A DNA stretch of 64,000 nt from Panaeolus papilionaceus (lineage: Eukaryota > Basidiomycota > Agaricomycetes > Agaricales): assembly GCA_015501605.1 (NCBI GenBank), contig JADNRZ010000023.1:1-64000 (forward strand), read 5' to 3'. Position numbers and translations under genes: made by a program. The notes below the pieces were generated by a model, which was given only the letters and a program-made list of their open reading frames with translations, ran no database searches and was not told the origin of the DNA. Every line of letters begins with the position of its first letter. Position 1 is the first letter of the stretch. Below, one piece after another: positions 35,125-47,350 of the stretch.

Positions 35125-36823
35125 AAAGAACTAGCTACTCCAACGTACACCGTCTGTAGTTTACAAGATGGCACCCCTCATACAAAACAGCAGCCCAGAA
35201 GAAGAAAACCAGCACTAAACCTCGATCAGGAACCTCTAGCCAAGCCAACTCCCCTGTATCAACTAGCAGCAGAGGACTACAATTCCCTATCAGAAAGAAG
35301 AAACCTTGGGGAAAACTAGAAATGTCCAAGAAAGAACAACAGAAGACCAACGAACCCCTCTCCGAACCAGACCCAGAAACCAAACAAGAATCCCAGGCCA
35401 ACAAACAAGAAGAACTTGACACTCCTGTATCACCCAGCAAACCGAAAGAATCCCTGGAAACCCCAGAACCAACTGAAACCACGAACGAACCAGAAGAAAT
35501 CCTGGGCACACCAGAAGAACCCTTGAAAGAACCTGAACAACCCCTTGACATCTCCCTTGCCCTCAGCCAACCAATTGAACCATACGACCCCAGAGAACTG
35601 GACTACACTATCACCAGAACCCCAGTCTTTAGCACTGAAATCCCTTCATTCTCTACCAGTATGGCGACTGCAACTCTCACTCAGCCCCCAGGAGGCTGCT
35701 CTGCCTCTTCTTCGAGACCTGGAGGGACTGTCCAAGATCATTCCCAGAGAGGACTCTCGGGACCACCTGGAGGAGATCCCCAACCTGAAACCGACGACAA
35801 AGGACAAGGCAACCCTGATCCTTCTGGTAACCCTGACCCCAGTAATGGCCCACAAGATGATCCAGCTGCAGAAGCGTTTAAAAACGCCCTGAAGAAAGAA
35901 GTCAACCTTGGCACACCCAAGAAGTTCACAGGAGACTGCACCAAGACCAAACATTTCATCACCGAATGCCGATCCTATCTCCACATCAATTGACACATTT
36001 ACAACAACGATGATCTAAAGATCACTTTCGTCCTGTCATACTTTGCCAAAGGACCAAAGGGAGATAGAGAAGCGATGGATTGGAAACACTGCTTCCTTGC
36101 TGGAAAGTTTGATGAATCCCAAAGAAACAGGACCACAGTCTCCTATGGAAGGTTCAACAACTTCCTTCGAAAATTCACTGAAGACTTTGCCCCACAACTC
36201 AGACATGACCATGCAAGGAAAGACCTCAAGAACATCCAACAGGAAGGGAACATTGAACCACACAACACTGCCTTCAAGAACCTCATGATCACCACAGGCT
36301 ATGCCTTCCCTCACACCGACCCTGATGATGACCTTGATCTGATGGAAGACCTGCTGATTGGAATCTATCAAGACTCCCTTAAGAAACCAATCTTGGACAG
36401 AATTCGCAACAATGGATACAACCCCTACACCCTGAAGGAGTGGATGGACCAAGCAGCCGAAGTGGACGCCTGTTGGAGGGAATCTTTCCCCTTCCCATTC
36501 AACAAGAAACCAGCCAAATGCTTCACCTCTAACCAGATGGGATTCAGATTCGCCAATTCCAAACAAATCAATCTCACCAAAGTTGAGCATGCAGACCACA
36601 TGAAGAACAGCACCTGCTTCTGCTGCCACCAACCAGGTCATATCTCCAAGTTTTGTTCCAATTGTGATTTCAAGAAAATGAACCAGAATACCAACAACCG
36701 TGATACAGCCCTGACTAGGAACCCAAAGGATTTCGCCAAATACATCCGCACCTTCTATTGTGAATTGAATGAAGAACAATGTGCTGAATTTGCCTCTGAA
36801 ATGCAAGAGCAGGATTTTGCCTG
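35125..36823 (+). pseudogene. Ty3-type element 2 gag
   Basis: Gag of an LTR retrotransposon, forming the particle coat and packaging RNA. Open from about 35322 to 35993, one stop at 35991 (INxHIYNN context), then continuous to 36823. Order: Glu/Pro-rich N-terminus (PKESLETPEPTETTNEPEE), the retrotransposon-gag domain (VNLGTPKKFTGDCTKTKHFI, then AMDWKHCFLAGKFDESQ and LDRIRNNGYNPYTLKEWMDQ), and a zinc knuckle CFCCHQPGHISKFC (CX2CX4HX4C, all ligands present) near the C-terminus. The single stop is TGA where CGA would fit. The 5' LTR ends directly upstream; protease and pol continue after the E4 insertion. Confidence 0.9.
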
Positions 36824-36971
36824 AAGGGTTTTGCCTTGACATCTAAACCTTATGTATCAGTTTGTTCCACTTTGATAGCTCACAATGAATCCTTTTCTGT
36901 CCCTGTGACTATCAAGTGTGAACAACTGAGAACACTGAACCCTTGCATACCCAAGCACTCCTCAACTCCAG

Positions 36972-36979
36972 AGCTGCAG
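36972..36979. repeat. E4 target-site duplication, left (AGCTGCAG)
   Basis: Exact octamer AGCTGCAG, repeated at 44393-44400 after the element's other tip. It lies in the gag-protease region of Ty3-type element 2. Confidence 0.92.
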
Positions 36980-37004
36980 GAGGACTTTACACTAACCCAA
37001 ACTT

Positions 37005-37310
37005 TTTGGCTGATGATCGGCTGATGATCGGCTCATCGGCTGATTATCAGCTGAGTATCGGCTGAGTATCAGTTCATCAGCTGATTTATTTCTTTCACTC
37101 AAAATAGCAGAGAATCACATTTTTGGTGTGAACCAAGCCTCAGCCGAGCCTCAGCTTTCGGTTCAGCTTCCTGCCAAAATGAACTGAGTTTCGGCTGAAA
37201 GAACTGAAACTACTAGCCAAGCCTTGGTCCATGAACTGATACTCAGCCGATACTCGGCTGAGTATTGGTTCATCAGCTGAGTCTTGGCCAAGTATCAGCT
37301 GAGTATCACT
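37005..37310. repeat. Subterminal CAGCTGA palindrome array, left end of E4
   Basis: Many copies of GGCTGATGATCGGCTGA, ATCAGCTGAGTATC and CTCAGCCGA in both orientations, each a small palindrome around CAGCTG or GATC. A matching array sits at the right end. The motif TGCCAAAATGAACTGAG lies inside (about 37172). The likely role is as transposase binding sites (inference). Confidence 0.8.
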
Positions 37311-38136
37311 TCATTACATATGATTTAAATATTTAATAATAGTATATATAGAGTATTATTACTTGTACATTAGCTTATTAATCAGTGTCAGCCTATTATT
37401 CTAGAATTATTTTACATTTGTATGTATTATTACATTAAATCATTACTACACATTTAATAGTAATTTTTAATTATTTTTTGGTTGAATATACCTTACTGCA
37501 AATTTATTATATTTAATATGATTTTCTATGATTTTATTATATTTTATTCTGATTTATTACAATTTTTTCGGATTTTATTTTAATTTCTACAATTTTTTCT
37601 TTATTTTTCACGATTTTAAATTAAATTATAAATTATATTATTTGTTATCTTATCTTATCTTATCTTATCTGAGGCCCATGCGCGATCAACTTCAACATTC
37701 GATCATTGATCTTTTTTGTTTTCCTTCCCACCCTTGTTTCTTCCCTCCCCCCCATCATTCCCTCTCCCCACCCAGCTTCCCTACCCTCCCCCAACCACTG
37801 CACATCACATCCTACCTTGTCAACATGCTCAACGTTGACGAGCGTTCGTCTTTCGCTCAGCACGACCACCACCACCATTAACAGCCACATCTACGGCTAT
37901 TAATGGCCATGTCAGCCACCTCAGCCACCGTTCACGGCTCCCTCAACCACCTCGACCACCGATAACAGCTATCTTGACCACATCAGCCACCTCCACCACC
38001 CGCGACTTCGCGAACCGCCACGTCATCATTGCAACCACGAGATCCATGCGGTAACCAAGTGAACCAGCAACACATTCGAGGCAAAGGAGCACGACGACGC
38101 AGACAGGCGCTCATTGAGAATGAGCGCACCGCTTTC

Positions 38137-38720
38137 CAGGTAAGTTGTCCTCCTCCCCATTTGCCCTCCTTGTGTTCTGATTTAGCACCCTACTCTGTAC
38201 CTCCACCCAGAAGCATACAAAGGCGCACGCAGCCCGCGTGCCCCAATACCCCAACCTGAAACCACCACCACCACAATTCTCCCTGCGACGTGCGTGGGTG
38301 CAACGTAATCACACATAACCAGGTGAGTACCCCGTGCCGCACTCCCTACCTCCTGCTGACCCCTACATAGACGTGTATTGACGCGCGCAGCCACCACCAA
38401 ACCCACTTACTGCCACCCACCCACCCCCCCATTATCCCCGCGACACACGCAAGTATAATGTGATCACACATTGCCAGGTGAGTACCCCGCGTTCATGTGC
38501 TGACCCCCCCACATAGACTGCCCCTCACATAGACATGTAGCGACATGCGTAGCTACATCTATTTATCCCACAGCATGCACGCACGTGCGATATCGCATAC
38601 CATCAGGTGAGTACCCCTTACCTGTGCTCTGTATCTCCTGCTGAACCCTCACGTAGACATGTAGCAACGCGACGAGCCCCATCAACCTCCCCTGAGCAGT
38701 TAGCACACCAGCAGGTGCCA
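38137..38720 (+). repeat. Degenerate ~140-bp tandem repeat with splice-donor-like motif
   Basis: CCAGGTAAGTTG at about 38137 and CAGGTGAGTACCCC at about 38323, 38476 and 38605, each followed by CTCC...GCTGACCC...CACATAGACATGTAGCGAC-type sequence and preceded by CGACACACGCAAGT/ATCACACAT. Spacing is about 185, 153 and 130 bp. Each motif is a perfect 5' splice-site consensus. No protein frame is conserved through the units. Confidence 0.65.
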
Positions 38721-39406
38721 AAAACCCTCAGTGAAGCCCTCCCCTCTCCTGCTATATTTTGATAAGTGCCCCTGGCACTGCACACTGCACCTCCACCCCA
38801 GTTCACATCATGATAGGCTTCAAGCCCACCAATTGATCTATCCCTGCCCCTTCCATCTCCAACACAACACGACTGTGTGTTGTGAGAAGGCCTACCAGCC
38901 CCCAACATGCATTCACCAACCCCAACACTCACCCTCGTGTGTGTTGATTTTTTTCTTTCTTCTAGGTATGTACAGATGTTTCACGTTTCCATAATAAACA
39001 TGCTAACCATCTTCTTATATCCAGGACCCACTTGGTTTCTTGCTTTTTTTTTTTTTTTTTTTGTTTTTTCTTTCTCATTGCTCCCTCTCGCCATTTTCCA
39101 TCACCAATCCCTGGATTACCGATTGTGATCATCACATTGACATCCCTAATCCATTGTCTACACTTGGATTACTGAATGTGACATTCACTTTTTTTTTTTT
39201 TTGGACTCAGACACCTTGCTTGTCCATGTTTGGATTACCGAACCTGACCTGCATCTGTGTTTTTTCTTTTCTTTTCCTCTGTGCTCTCTCTGTGGTCATA
39301 ACCACACATATTCATATCTTGGTGCGTTTTGCATGGGGAAACTATTGTCAATTTTTTTATTCCTAACCCTAACCCTAGTCTTAAATAACTTGTAACTGTA
39401 GTCATT

Positions 39407-41678
39407 ATGCCAACAACTCGCAGTGGAAAGCAACCACAACCTGTATCACCACCCAGAACTAACCAAGCAAATAAACGTAGCTTAGCTAGTCCTAACTCAC
39501 CTAAGAATACTCAAAAGAAGCCAAAAAAGAAGGCTTCTGAGGCTGAAGATGAGAATGAGCCTGCACTTGCACCTGCTCCCAAGAAGAAAGCGAAAAAAAA
39601 GTCAAAGGCAACTAGGTATGTCCTGACACACACTGTATTGTTATTCTTTTTAACTAATTATATCACTAGAACTACTGCAGACAAGGATGCTGAAGTTGCA
39701 GCAGCACCAGTTCTCAAGGCAACTGGGTATGTATCTATTCTTGCTCTTTACTAAAGCATGACTTAATCAATCTTTATAGAGTTGAAGCTATACTCCTTGC
39801 TGCAAAAACCTCCATCACACCTCCTCCCCGTTCTCTTTGTAGTCACACTAAGGCCAATGCTGCCACACCTTCTACTCCAAGCCTTGCTTCTGCTGCTGAA
39901 ATCATTGCTCCTGAGCGCATTCGTCAATCAGATCTCCAATCAACCTTATCATCTGGTGATGAAACCTCTGAGATTGCACCACAAAAATTGAAGGGGAAGG
40001 AGAAGGCTATTGAGACAGAATATCCAGGCATAGAATACCCTCAATTTGATCTTGATATTGATCTTGAGTTTTGGGAGACTTTTGGGCAATCTAATGACTT
40101 CAATATGCCTGTCGATGAGAGCAGTGATGAGGATGATGATGATGATGATGAAGAAGACAAAGATGAAGCTGCTATGGCAGCTCATGATGCAGCAGACTAT
40201 GTTGAAGACAATGATAGGGGTGAGGAAGAAGATGACTTTGCGATGTATGTTGAAGAGGAAAGTGAACTTGATGTCATGTCATCTCAAATGGAGGACAAGT
40301 TGGATATCAACCACAGTAAGTCTTATTTTATTCATGCTGATACCTTCTAATGGTGTCTTCAGTTCCTGCTAATGGATCTTCCAAAACTACTGGTGGTCAT
40401 ATTCGTGGCAGAGCCTTAGGCAATTCTGCCAAGATGGCTGACTTGGCACACATGGATATACATCAAGAGCCTGAGCCATTAATGGGTCTTGTACAAGTCT
40501 ATCTGGCTTCAGAGAATATCACTGTTGACCCCAACTCCAATCCTCCTCTTACATCATTTGTCATTCCATCCATGTCTTCTCTTGCTGCTGTTCTTGAAGC
40601 TATACTTCAAACTCATCTTCCAGCACTTAAAGGTATATATTTATATTGTCTGTAATTAGATATTTTCTAATTTTTTATAGGTCGCAATCCTTTGGTTCAT
40701 GTTTGGACTTCATTTGGACAAGAAGGAGCCCCTTTTTGGTTGTCATGGAATTCTGAACAATATTGACTCTCCAAAATATCATGGCCAGTCTTGGTTTGTT
40801 GATCAAAGTTCTTCTACTTATATGCTCTATGTTTTATTTGTATGTCCTACTTATATTCATTATGTATTCCATCACTTATCTATCTTGTAGCAAACAACAC
40901 TTCTATCTACTCCAGCATCCAGTGCTCCTGTCTCAGCTTCCTCCCAGCTCTCCTCTCGTCCTTCTTTTTCTGTTGCTGCAGCATCTTCATCCTCCCGCTC
41001 TGCTTCTCCTCATACCACTACTATTGCAAAATCTGGTGGTTCAATTAGCGATGATGCAATCATTACTTTTCTCAATCTTGATCCTGACTTGGCTCAAAAA
41101 CCATCAACAAGAAGTCCCATTAAAGCCACATACCAATGCTGGGCACACTTCATGGAGAAAAGAAAGGAACTTGCTGAACTTAAAACCACCCATCCAAATT
41201 CATTAGCAGCAAAAATCACAAACTCTCTGCTTTTTGGTTTATTTTGCAGCACTGGATCACAGCAACTTGGAAGACTTTCGACCATGTTCATCTATTTCCC
41301 AATCTTCAAGAATGGTTTACCAATCCATCTCCAGATCCCAGTCTCACTACTGCAGTTTGGAAAGGCCGGAAGCCAGACTTTTCAACTTTGAAGAAATTCT
41401 ATGTTGAACAAGGTCTTATGCAGGAGGATAGCACTGGAGGAAGTAGCATTATTCAAGGCAAGCTGACTAGTTTGATGGAGTCAAAAGATAGGAGATACAA
41501 GGAATATGAGGCTGCATTGGAACTTGAAGCAGAAAAGGAAAGAAGGGAGGAAAGGGAGAAGAGGAAGGAGGAAAAGAAGAAGAGAAAGGTGAAAGAGAAG
41601 GTCAAAGATAAGGAGAGGGGTAAAAAGAGAGAGGAAAAGGGAAACAAAGAAGATAATTCGTCTACAAACAATTTGTAA
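39407..41678 (+). CDS. E4 accessory protein (unrecognised, coiled-coil)
   Basis: Multi-exon gene starting MPTTRSGKQPQPVSPPRTNQ. Likely exons end at GTATGT/GTAAGT donors near 39615, 39728, 40316 and 40632, and resume after AG near 39669, 39780, 40362 and 40680; later boundaries (about 40772-40890, 41246) are less certain. Visible parts: Lys-rich N-terminus (KKKAKKKSKATR), an acidic run (ESSDEDDDDDDEEDKDE, about 40120-40170), a Ser-rich stretch, a helical segment (ATYQCWAHFMEKRKELAEL), DHVHLFPNLQEWFTN, and a Glu/Lys/Arg coiled-coil tail (EAEKERREEREKRKEEKKKR). No known domain is recognised. Same strand and just upstream of the KDZ transposase, so probably a partner protein of E4. The basic tail may bind nucleic acid (inference). 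Confidence 0.6.
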
Positions 41679-41755
41679 GTTTTAGTGAAACTGTATGTTG
41701 GACTTGTATCGAAATCAATGTTATATAGTGTGATGAAATCTCTGCTTGCAAATAC

Positions 41756-43935
41756 TATCAGTCAGATTATTCTTCTGGTGGCATATATGCTTGCATTATT
41801 ATCCAAATCTCCATCACTTGTCACCTTGCTTGCTGCTCTATATTCTATACCTTTGGTTATCGCAGCACCTACTCAAGAATTTCCAGCAATTACATTTGCA
41901 GCATTCAACCAAGTTATACTTGAAAACTTCCATGCAGATATCAAGCTGGACACTGTTTTAATATTGCTCTTCAGCATTCTCGAAAACCCAGAAGTCTTTA
42001 ATCACCATAGCTGACAAAAGTACAAGAAAGTTGGAGCAGAGCATTTGGCATCATTCAATGGGTGGATCTCTGCATTTTCCAATACTTTGCTACATCGACT
42101 TCCAAACCATGAAAAAGATGTATTTGGACCAGATGCATCCTCTGGAGAAACAGGAACAAGAATGATTGACTGTATTGACAATGTAGCTTCAGCAGTTGGA
42201 TTCCAATCATACTCTGTCAAAGGCAAAAAACTGCGGACTTTGAAACCCATCAATTTTCAGTCACTACAGCCTATCCATATCATTGCTCCAATATCTTTTG
42301 AATGTGAAACCCATACATGTGAGCCCTATGCTCTCCAGACTTACAGCATCTCGTGATCTACCTCAAGTGAAACTCCTTAAGGATGGAAAAGTGATCAAAT
42401 ATGCCTATGTTATCCAGGGAAAATGCAGCCACTGTAACACTATATATGCAGCAGATCAAGAAACCTTTGATCATACTGATAATACCAATCAGACTTTGAA
42501 GTACCAAACATATCTTAACTCTGCTCGGTATCTAAAGCTTGGTCAATCAGTTTGGTGTGATCATGCCTATTCCAATGCAGTTGTCACTGGTATATATTCC
42601 TTCCATGCATCTGCAGCAGCCTACACACAATTCTGGAACCTAGCCTTTGCTGGCTCTGATATAAAGCTAAATCGTCGACACACTTGGCAGGCTTTTATCC
42701 AAGAGTCAATTCGATCTATTGCACAAGATTCTGGCAAACATCTCACCATTCCTAATAACCTCCCAATTGAAACTGTGACAGAATATGCCTTCAAAATCTT
42801 GGGGGATAAAGGCAAAATTCATCCTTCTAAATCACATACCTGTTCCCAATGCACCCATCCATATAAATCCCAACCTGATATAATCCCTGCTAATATCAGG
42901 TGTGGTGATGATGATGTAGTGGAAGCTGCTATTCCTCCAAATATGACTGTTAATGTTGATGATCCTAACACATCAGCATATAAACCTGTCCAAATGGTTG
43001 TGGTGGATGGAATTGTTACAGGACCTACACATTGTGCTTATCCAGGTTGCACTAGTTCTCTTGCAAATCATTGTGGAGAATCATTTTGCATTACTCATGT
43101 GAATGAGTGGGCAAATCGATGCTGTGTAGTTGACTGCAGAAGTGACTTGATTCCTAACACCTATGCTTGTGCTCAGCACCAACCACTCTGGAAGAAGCAT
43201 CAATACCAACACAGCAAAACCTATCTGTCAGGACTACAATGTGCATTGCAAAGACCTGCAGAGCGTGAAGAGTGGCAACCTCAACTTAGAGATCAACACC
43301 AGCAGCAGCACGATGACAATAACGAGGACAATGATACACGAAAGCACTACTTTGGCTCAAGCTGCTTTTACTGTGTTGAAACCATCTGTGCACCATGTGG
43401 TGCTGTAATTGCATGGACTCTATTTTCCAAAGCAGAATCTCCAACTAGCATACTTGAATTTTTGGCAGATGTCTACCCAACTCCTGAGGAGAGACCTGAC
43501 TTTATTTGCATTGATAAAGCCTGTATGGTGTTATGCACTGCGGTTACCAATGGAAGCTGGAACAGATTATGGAAGAATACAACCCAATTCATTGTTGATG
43601 CATATCACTATATCAATCACAAAGCAACAGACCAACTTTGTCGCACATTCTGTAATCCTGCTGATGGTTCCCAGCCCAACCTTGTGATTGTGGGATATAA
43701 CAAGGATGGCCAGCCTTATCTCATGCGTGCATTTAATACTCAAGCCTGTGAGCAATTAAATGCATGGTTAGGAGGCTTTGATTCTATTCTGAAGTGTCTT
43801 AAACTCGGAAATTTCCAATGGTTTTTACATGCTATGCTGTATTACCATACAAGATTTGTTCTTAAAAAGAAAGCTGGACAGGATAATGATATAGATGACA
43901 TAGATGATGCAGAAGGTGATGATGATACTTTGTAA
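41756..43935 (+). pseudogene. KDZ transposase 3 with CxC5 and CxC6 cysteine clusters
   Basis: Transposase of E4. N-terminal helical region (about 41800-42240: SLVTLLAALYSIPLVIA, then HLASFNGWISAFSNTLLHRL). CxC5-like cluster spans FECETHTCEPY and GKCSHCNTIYAADQETF. CxC6-like cluster: VDGIVTGPTHCAYPGCTSSL, GESFCITH, CCVVDCRSDL, TYACAQHQPLW. Then the catalytic-type region YFGSSCFYCVETICAPCGAV, RPDFICIDKACMVL, QFIVDAYHYINHKATDQLCR, MRAFNTQACEQLNAWLGGFD and WFLHAMLYYHTRFV, ending in an acidic tail. From 42283 to 43935 the frame is open (about 550 codons). Upstream there is a stop at 42012 (TGA) and a frame change near 42350 (between TYS and SRDLPQ), so this copy is probably dead. The family match rests on recalled signature motifs. 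Confidence 0.85.
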
Positions 43936-44194
43936 AAAAATCATAAAACAATATGTCATTAGCTGTAAAACTACTTTGTAATAACTCAATCTCATTGTCT
44001 TATCAAGTGTACTACCATCTCTCTTTGTACTATTGTCCTATCTGCTCTTGTCTTGTTCTTATCTCCATTCTATTGCACCATTACCTATCTTGTTGCTATA
44101 TCCATTATTGTTAGATAGTGCTTTGACTCCAATGGAATAACTTTTATTGGTGTATCTAACTAGGACAAGACCAGTAAGTATCACTTAGAGTTTG

Positions 44195-44392
44195 GCTGAT
44201 ACTTGGCTGATCATCAGCTGATACTCAGCTGATCATCAGCTGATACTCAGCTGATAAAAAGCACTTCTTTTCAAAATCTGATGTTAAACTGAAGTTGAGC
44301 TGAGGCTTAGCTGAGTCTCAGCTGAGACTCAGCCAATGAGCCGATACTCAGCTAAGCCTCAGCCAAAAGGCTGGTGTTAGTGTAAAGTACTG
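44195..44392. repeat. Subterminal CAGCTGA palindrome array, right end of E4
   Basis: Repeats of GATCATCAGCTGATACTCAG and TGAGTCTCAGCTGAGACTCA followed by the tip TGTTAGTGTAAAGTACTG. Mirrors the left-end array of E4 in position and unit sequence. Confidence 0.85.
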
Positions 44393-47150
44393 AGCTGCAG
44401 GCATTTTCATCAACCAATCATTTGCAAAACTCCACAACCTTCCCCAGACCCCACTCAGAACACCAATCCTAGTCCAAAACGTTGATGGCACACCAAACAA
44501 GAAGGGTATGATTACCCACCGAACAACACTGAACATGAAGATCTACAACAAAATCAAGAAGACCGATTTCCTAATTACTGGGCTAGGAAATCAGAAGATT
44601 ATCTTGGGACTACCTTGGTTACAGGACACGAACCCCAAGATCGACTGGAAGAATGCTTCCTTGAACTGGCGAACCCCCATTGAGGACAAACCTGACAGGG
44701 AAGAACACCTGAATGACACAACGAACCCGATACCCAACTGGTACCCAACTGACTCCATTATTATCGACGAATGAACCATTTCTCAGCTGGAACTCCAAGT
44801 TAAGAAGATGCTTGGAAAGAACATGACCCTGAATAGACCTGACCCAATTATGACTGACAACCTCATCATCTCCTTTATGGAAGGAAAACCGAATGAAGAA
44901 CTAGAGGAAATCTGGATCGACACAACTCTGATGCACTCCCAAGCCTTTGCTCAGAAATCCAACCAGAAGACCAACGAAACTGACCCAACCAAGATTGTTC
45001 CACCAGAATACCACCCTTGGATTTCTGTTTTTAGCGAAGAAGCCTCTTCGACCCTGCCAACACACAAACCCTGGGATCATGAGATCAAGCTCAAACCCGA
45101 TTTCATCCACAAATCCGCCAAGGTTTATTCCCTCACCCAAGAACAGGACAACATCACCAAACAGTTCCTCGATGAACACCTCACCAAGGGAACCATCCGA
45201 CATAGTGAATCCCCTGAAGCTGCAGGATTTTTCTATGTTGCGAAGAAAGATGGCAAGCTCTGCCTGTGCCAAGACTACCGACATTTGAATGAAGGAACCA
45301 TTAAAAACACCTACCCTCTCCCCCTTGTCACCAACCTTATGGATAAACTCTGAGGTGCCAAGTATTTCACTAAACTTGATGTTCGATGGGGCTACAACAA
45401 CATCCAAATCAAGGAAGGAGACGAATGGAAAGCAGCCTTCAAGACCAAGTATGGACTCTTCGAACCCCTTGTCATGTTCTTCAGCCTTTGCAACTCCCCG
45501 GCGACCTTCCAATTGATGATGGACAGTATCTTCATCCAACAGGTCAAAAACAGCTATATCATCATCTACATGGACGACATCTTGATCTATGCCACAAATG
45601 AACAAGACCTCAAAAAATACACCAAAGAAGTACTCCAGATCATGAAAGAAAACGACCTCTACCTGAAACCTGAGAAGTGCAAGTTCAACAAAACTAAGAT
45701 TGCCTACCTAGGATTCATCATTGAACATAACAAGATTTCCATGGATCCTGCTAAGATCTCAGGAATTAAGGATTGGCTGACACCAAAAACCCTCAAGCAA
45801 GTCCGATTGTTCCTTGGTTTTGGAAACTTCTACCGAAAATTCATCCGACACTACTCCGACCTTGCCCGACCCCTAAACGACCTACTCCGAAAAGACCAAT
45901 CCTTCTTATGGACTGACACCCATCAACTCGCATTTGACAACCTCAAGGAACAATTCAGCAAGGAACCAGTGCTTGCCATGCCAGACCAAAACCAACCATT
46001 TCAAATTGAAGCCGACACATCCCAGTATGCTTACAGAGCTGTCCTAACTCAAGCTGACAGCAACAGAAAACGCCACCCTGTCTGTTTTCTCTCTTGTTCA
46101 TTCTCTCCTGCTGAACAGAACTACCAAGTCTTCAATTGAGAACTTTTAGGAGTTATCTGAGCTCTCAAAGAATGGAAACATTACATCCTGGGATCCCCTC
46201 ACACGACCACTGTCTACTCCGACCACAAGAACCTCACATACTGGTGCTCCCCCCAGAACCTTAATTGACAACAAGCCTGATGGTTCCTTATCCTTTCCAA
46301 ATACAACATCAAACTTGAACACATGCTGGATCACAAGATGGTTCAGTCAGATGCCCTCTCACAACAACCAGACCTCATGCCAGAAGGAGAAAATGAAGAA
46401 AACATTGACATCACGATGCTCCCTGAATCACTATTCATCAACCTCATCAACACTGAACTCCAGAAGCAGATAGCCGATGCAAGGCCCTTATATAAAAACA
46501 CCATGGAAGCCTTGGAAACCCTACTCAAGAACACCAACGTAACCACTGGAACCACCATAAACAACTGGTCCTTTGAAGAAGGGGAGCATGGGAAACTGCT
46601 CTTTTACAAGAACAAGACATATATTCCCAATGACCTGGAACTCTGCAAGTCCATAGTCACGCACTTCCACAACCCAGTTTCTGCCAGACATCCTGGACAG
46701 ATAGAAATGTACAACGCCGTTGCCAGATCCTATTGGTGGCCAGGCATGAGACATTTCATCTCCTCCTATGTCAAAGGATGTGCCACCTGCCAGCAATTCA
46801 AGATCAATAGGAACCCTGCAAGACCCACACTAATTCCGATTCCCGCTCCAGAATCAATGAAACCCTTTGCCCAAACCTCAATGGATTTGATCACTGACCT
46901 TCCACCATCCCTCGGATATGACTCTATTCTGTCTGTGGTGGACCACAGCCTTACAAAGGGGGTAATCCTTATCCCTTGTTCCAAAATGATCTCTGCTGAA
47001 GGCATCGCCCAACTTCTACTTGACAATCTCTACAAATGATTTGGACTCCCAGACTCCATCACCTCAGATTGTGACCCCAGATTTGCTGCCCATGCCTTCA
47101 AAGAACTCCTTAGACTCCTCAATGTCAAATCCAAACTCTCCACTGCCTAC
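44393..47150 (+). pseudogene. Ty3-type element 2 pol: protease, RT, RNase H, integrase
   Basis: Continuation of the element whose gag ends at 36823; the E4 insertion lies between. Order: protease end (TDFLITGLGNQKIILGLPWL), RT (GFFYVAKKDGKLCLCQDYRH, FTKLDVRWGYNNIQIKEGDE, catalytic YIIIYMDDILIYA), RNase H ([29 protein letters not shown]), integrase zinc finger (HFHNPVSARHPGQIE, CATCQQFK) and core (SMDLITDLPPSLGYD). Stops at about 45351, 46137, 46158, 46267, 46279 and 47037 are all TGA; in most, related elements have Arg, so CGA to TGA is likely. It breaks off at about 47150 after LSTAYP, before the integrase Glu; the 3' LTR is missing. Confidence 0.93.
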
Positions 47151-47350
47151 CCACTTTTAGATGTGGCCTTCATTAATGAATCACTGTACTTCCACAGTCA
47201 GGCCTGATATATCCTGACTGTACTTTTACACTGACTGTATTTCACAGTGAATTCACGGGTACTGCCTAGGGTGGCTGGCATTGGGGCTATTGATGGGCAT
47301 TGATGGTGCTCGTTGTCAAACATGTGTCAACAACACCACCAATGGTGCCC
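47151..47350. other. Junction segment, no gene
   Basis: Sequence between the broken integrase and the tandem repeat. Contains short inverted CAGTCAGG/CCTGACTG and ACTGACTGTATTTCACAGTG motifs, no frame of interest. Confidence 0.5.

Larger units (their letters stand above)
36980..44392 (+). mobile_element. E4: 7.4-kb KDZ-class DNA transposon
   Basis: 7,413 bp with tips GAGGACTTTACACTAACCC (left) and, read inward from the right, CAGTACTTTACACTAACAC, flanked by an 8-bp duplication. Subterminal arrays of CAGCTGA/GATCAGC palindromes lie at about 37005-37310 and 44195-44375. Inside on + are an accessory gene (39407-41678) and a CxC5/CxC6-KDZ transposase (about 41756-43935). The left 2.4 kb (36980-39400) has no gene: palindrome array, AT-rich stretch with a TCTTA microsatellite (about 37640-37670), a degenerate tandem repeat (38137-38620) and T-runs (39046-39063, 39189-39203). 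Confidence 0.92.

Noticed and set aside
37640..37672. TCTTA microsatellite as a CRISPR-like or regulatory array
   Set aside because: Simple 5-bp repeat without spacers in an AT-rich stretch; no CRISPR features in a eukaryotic sequence.
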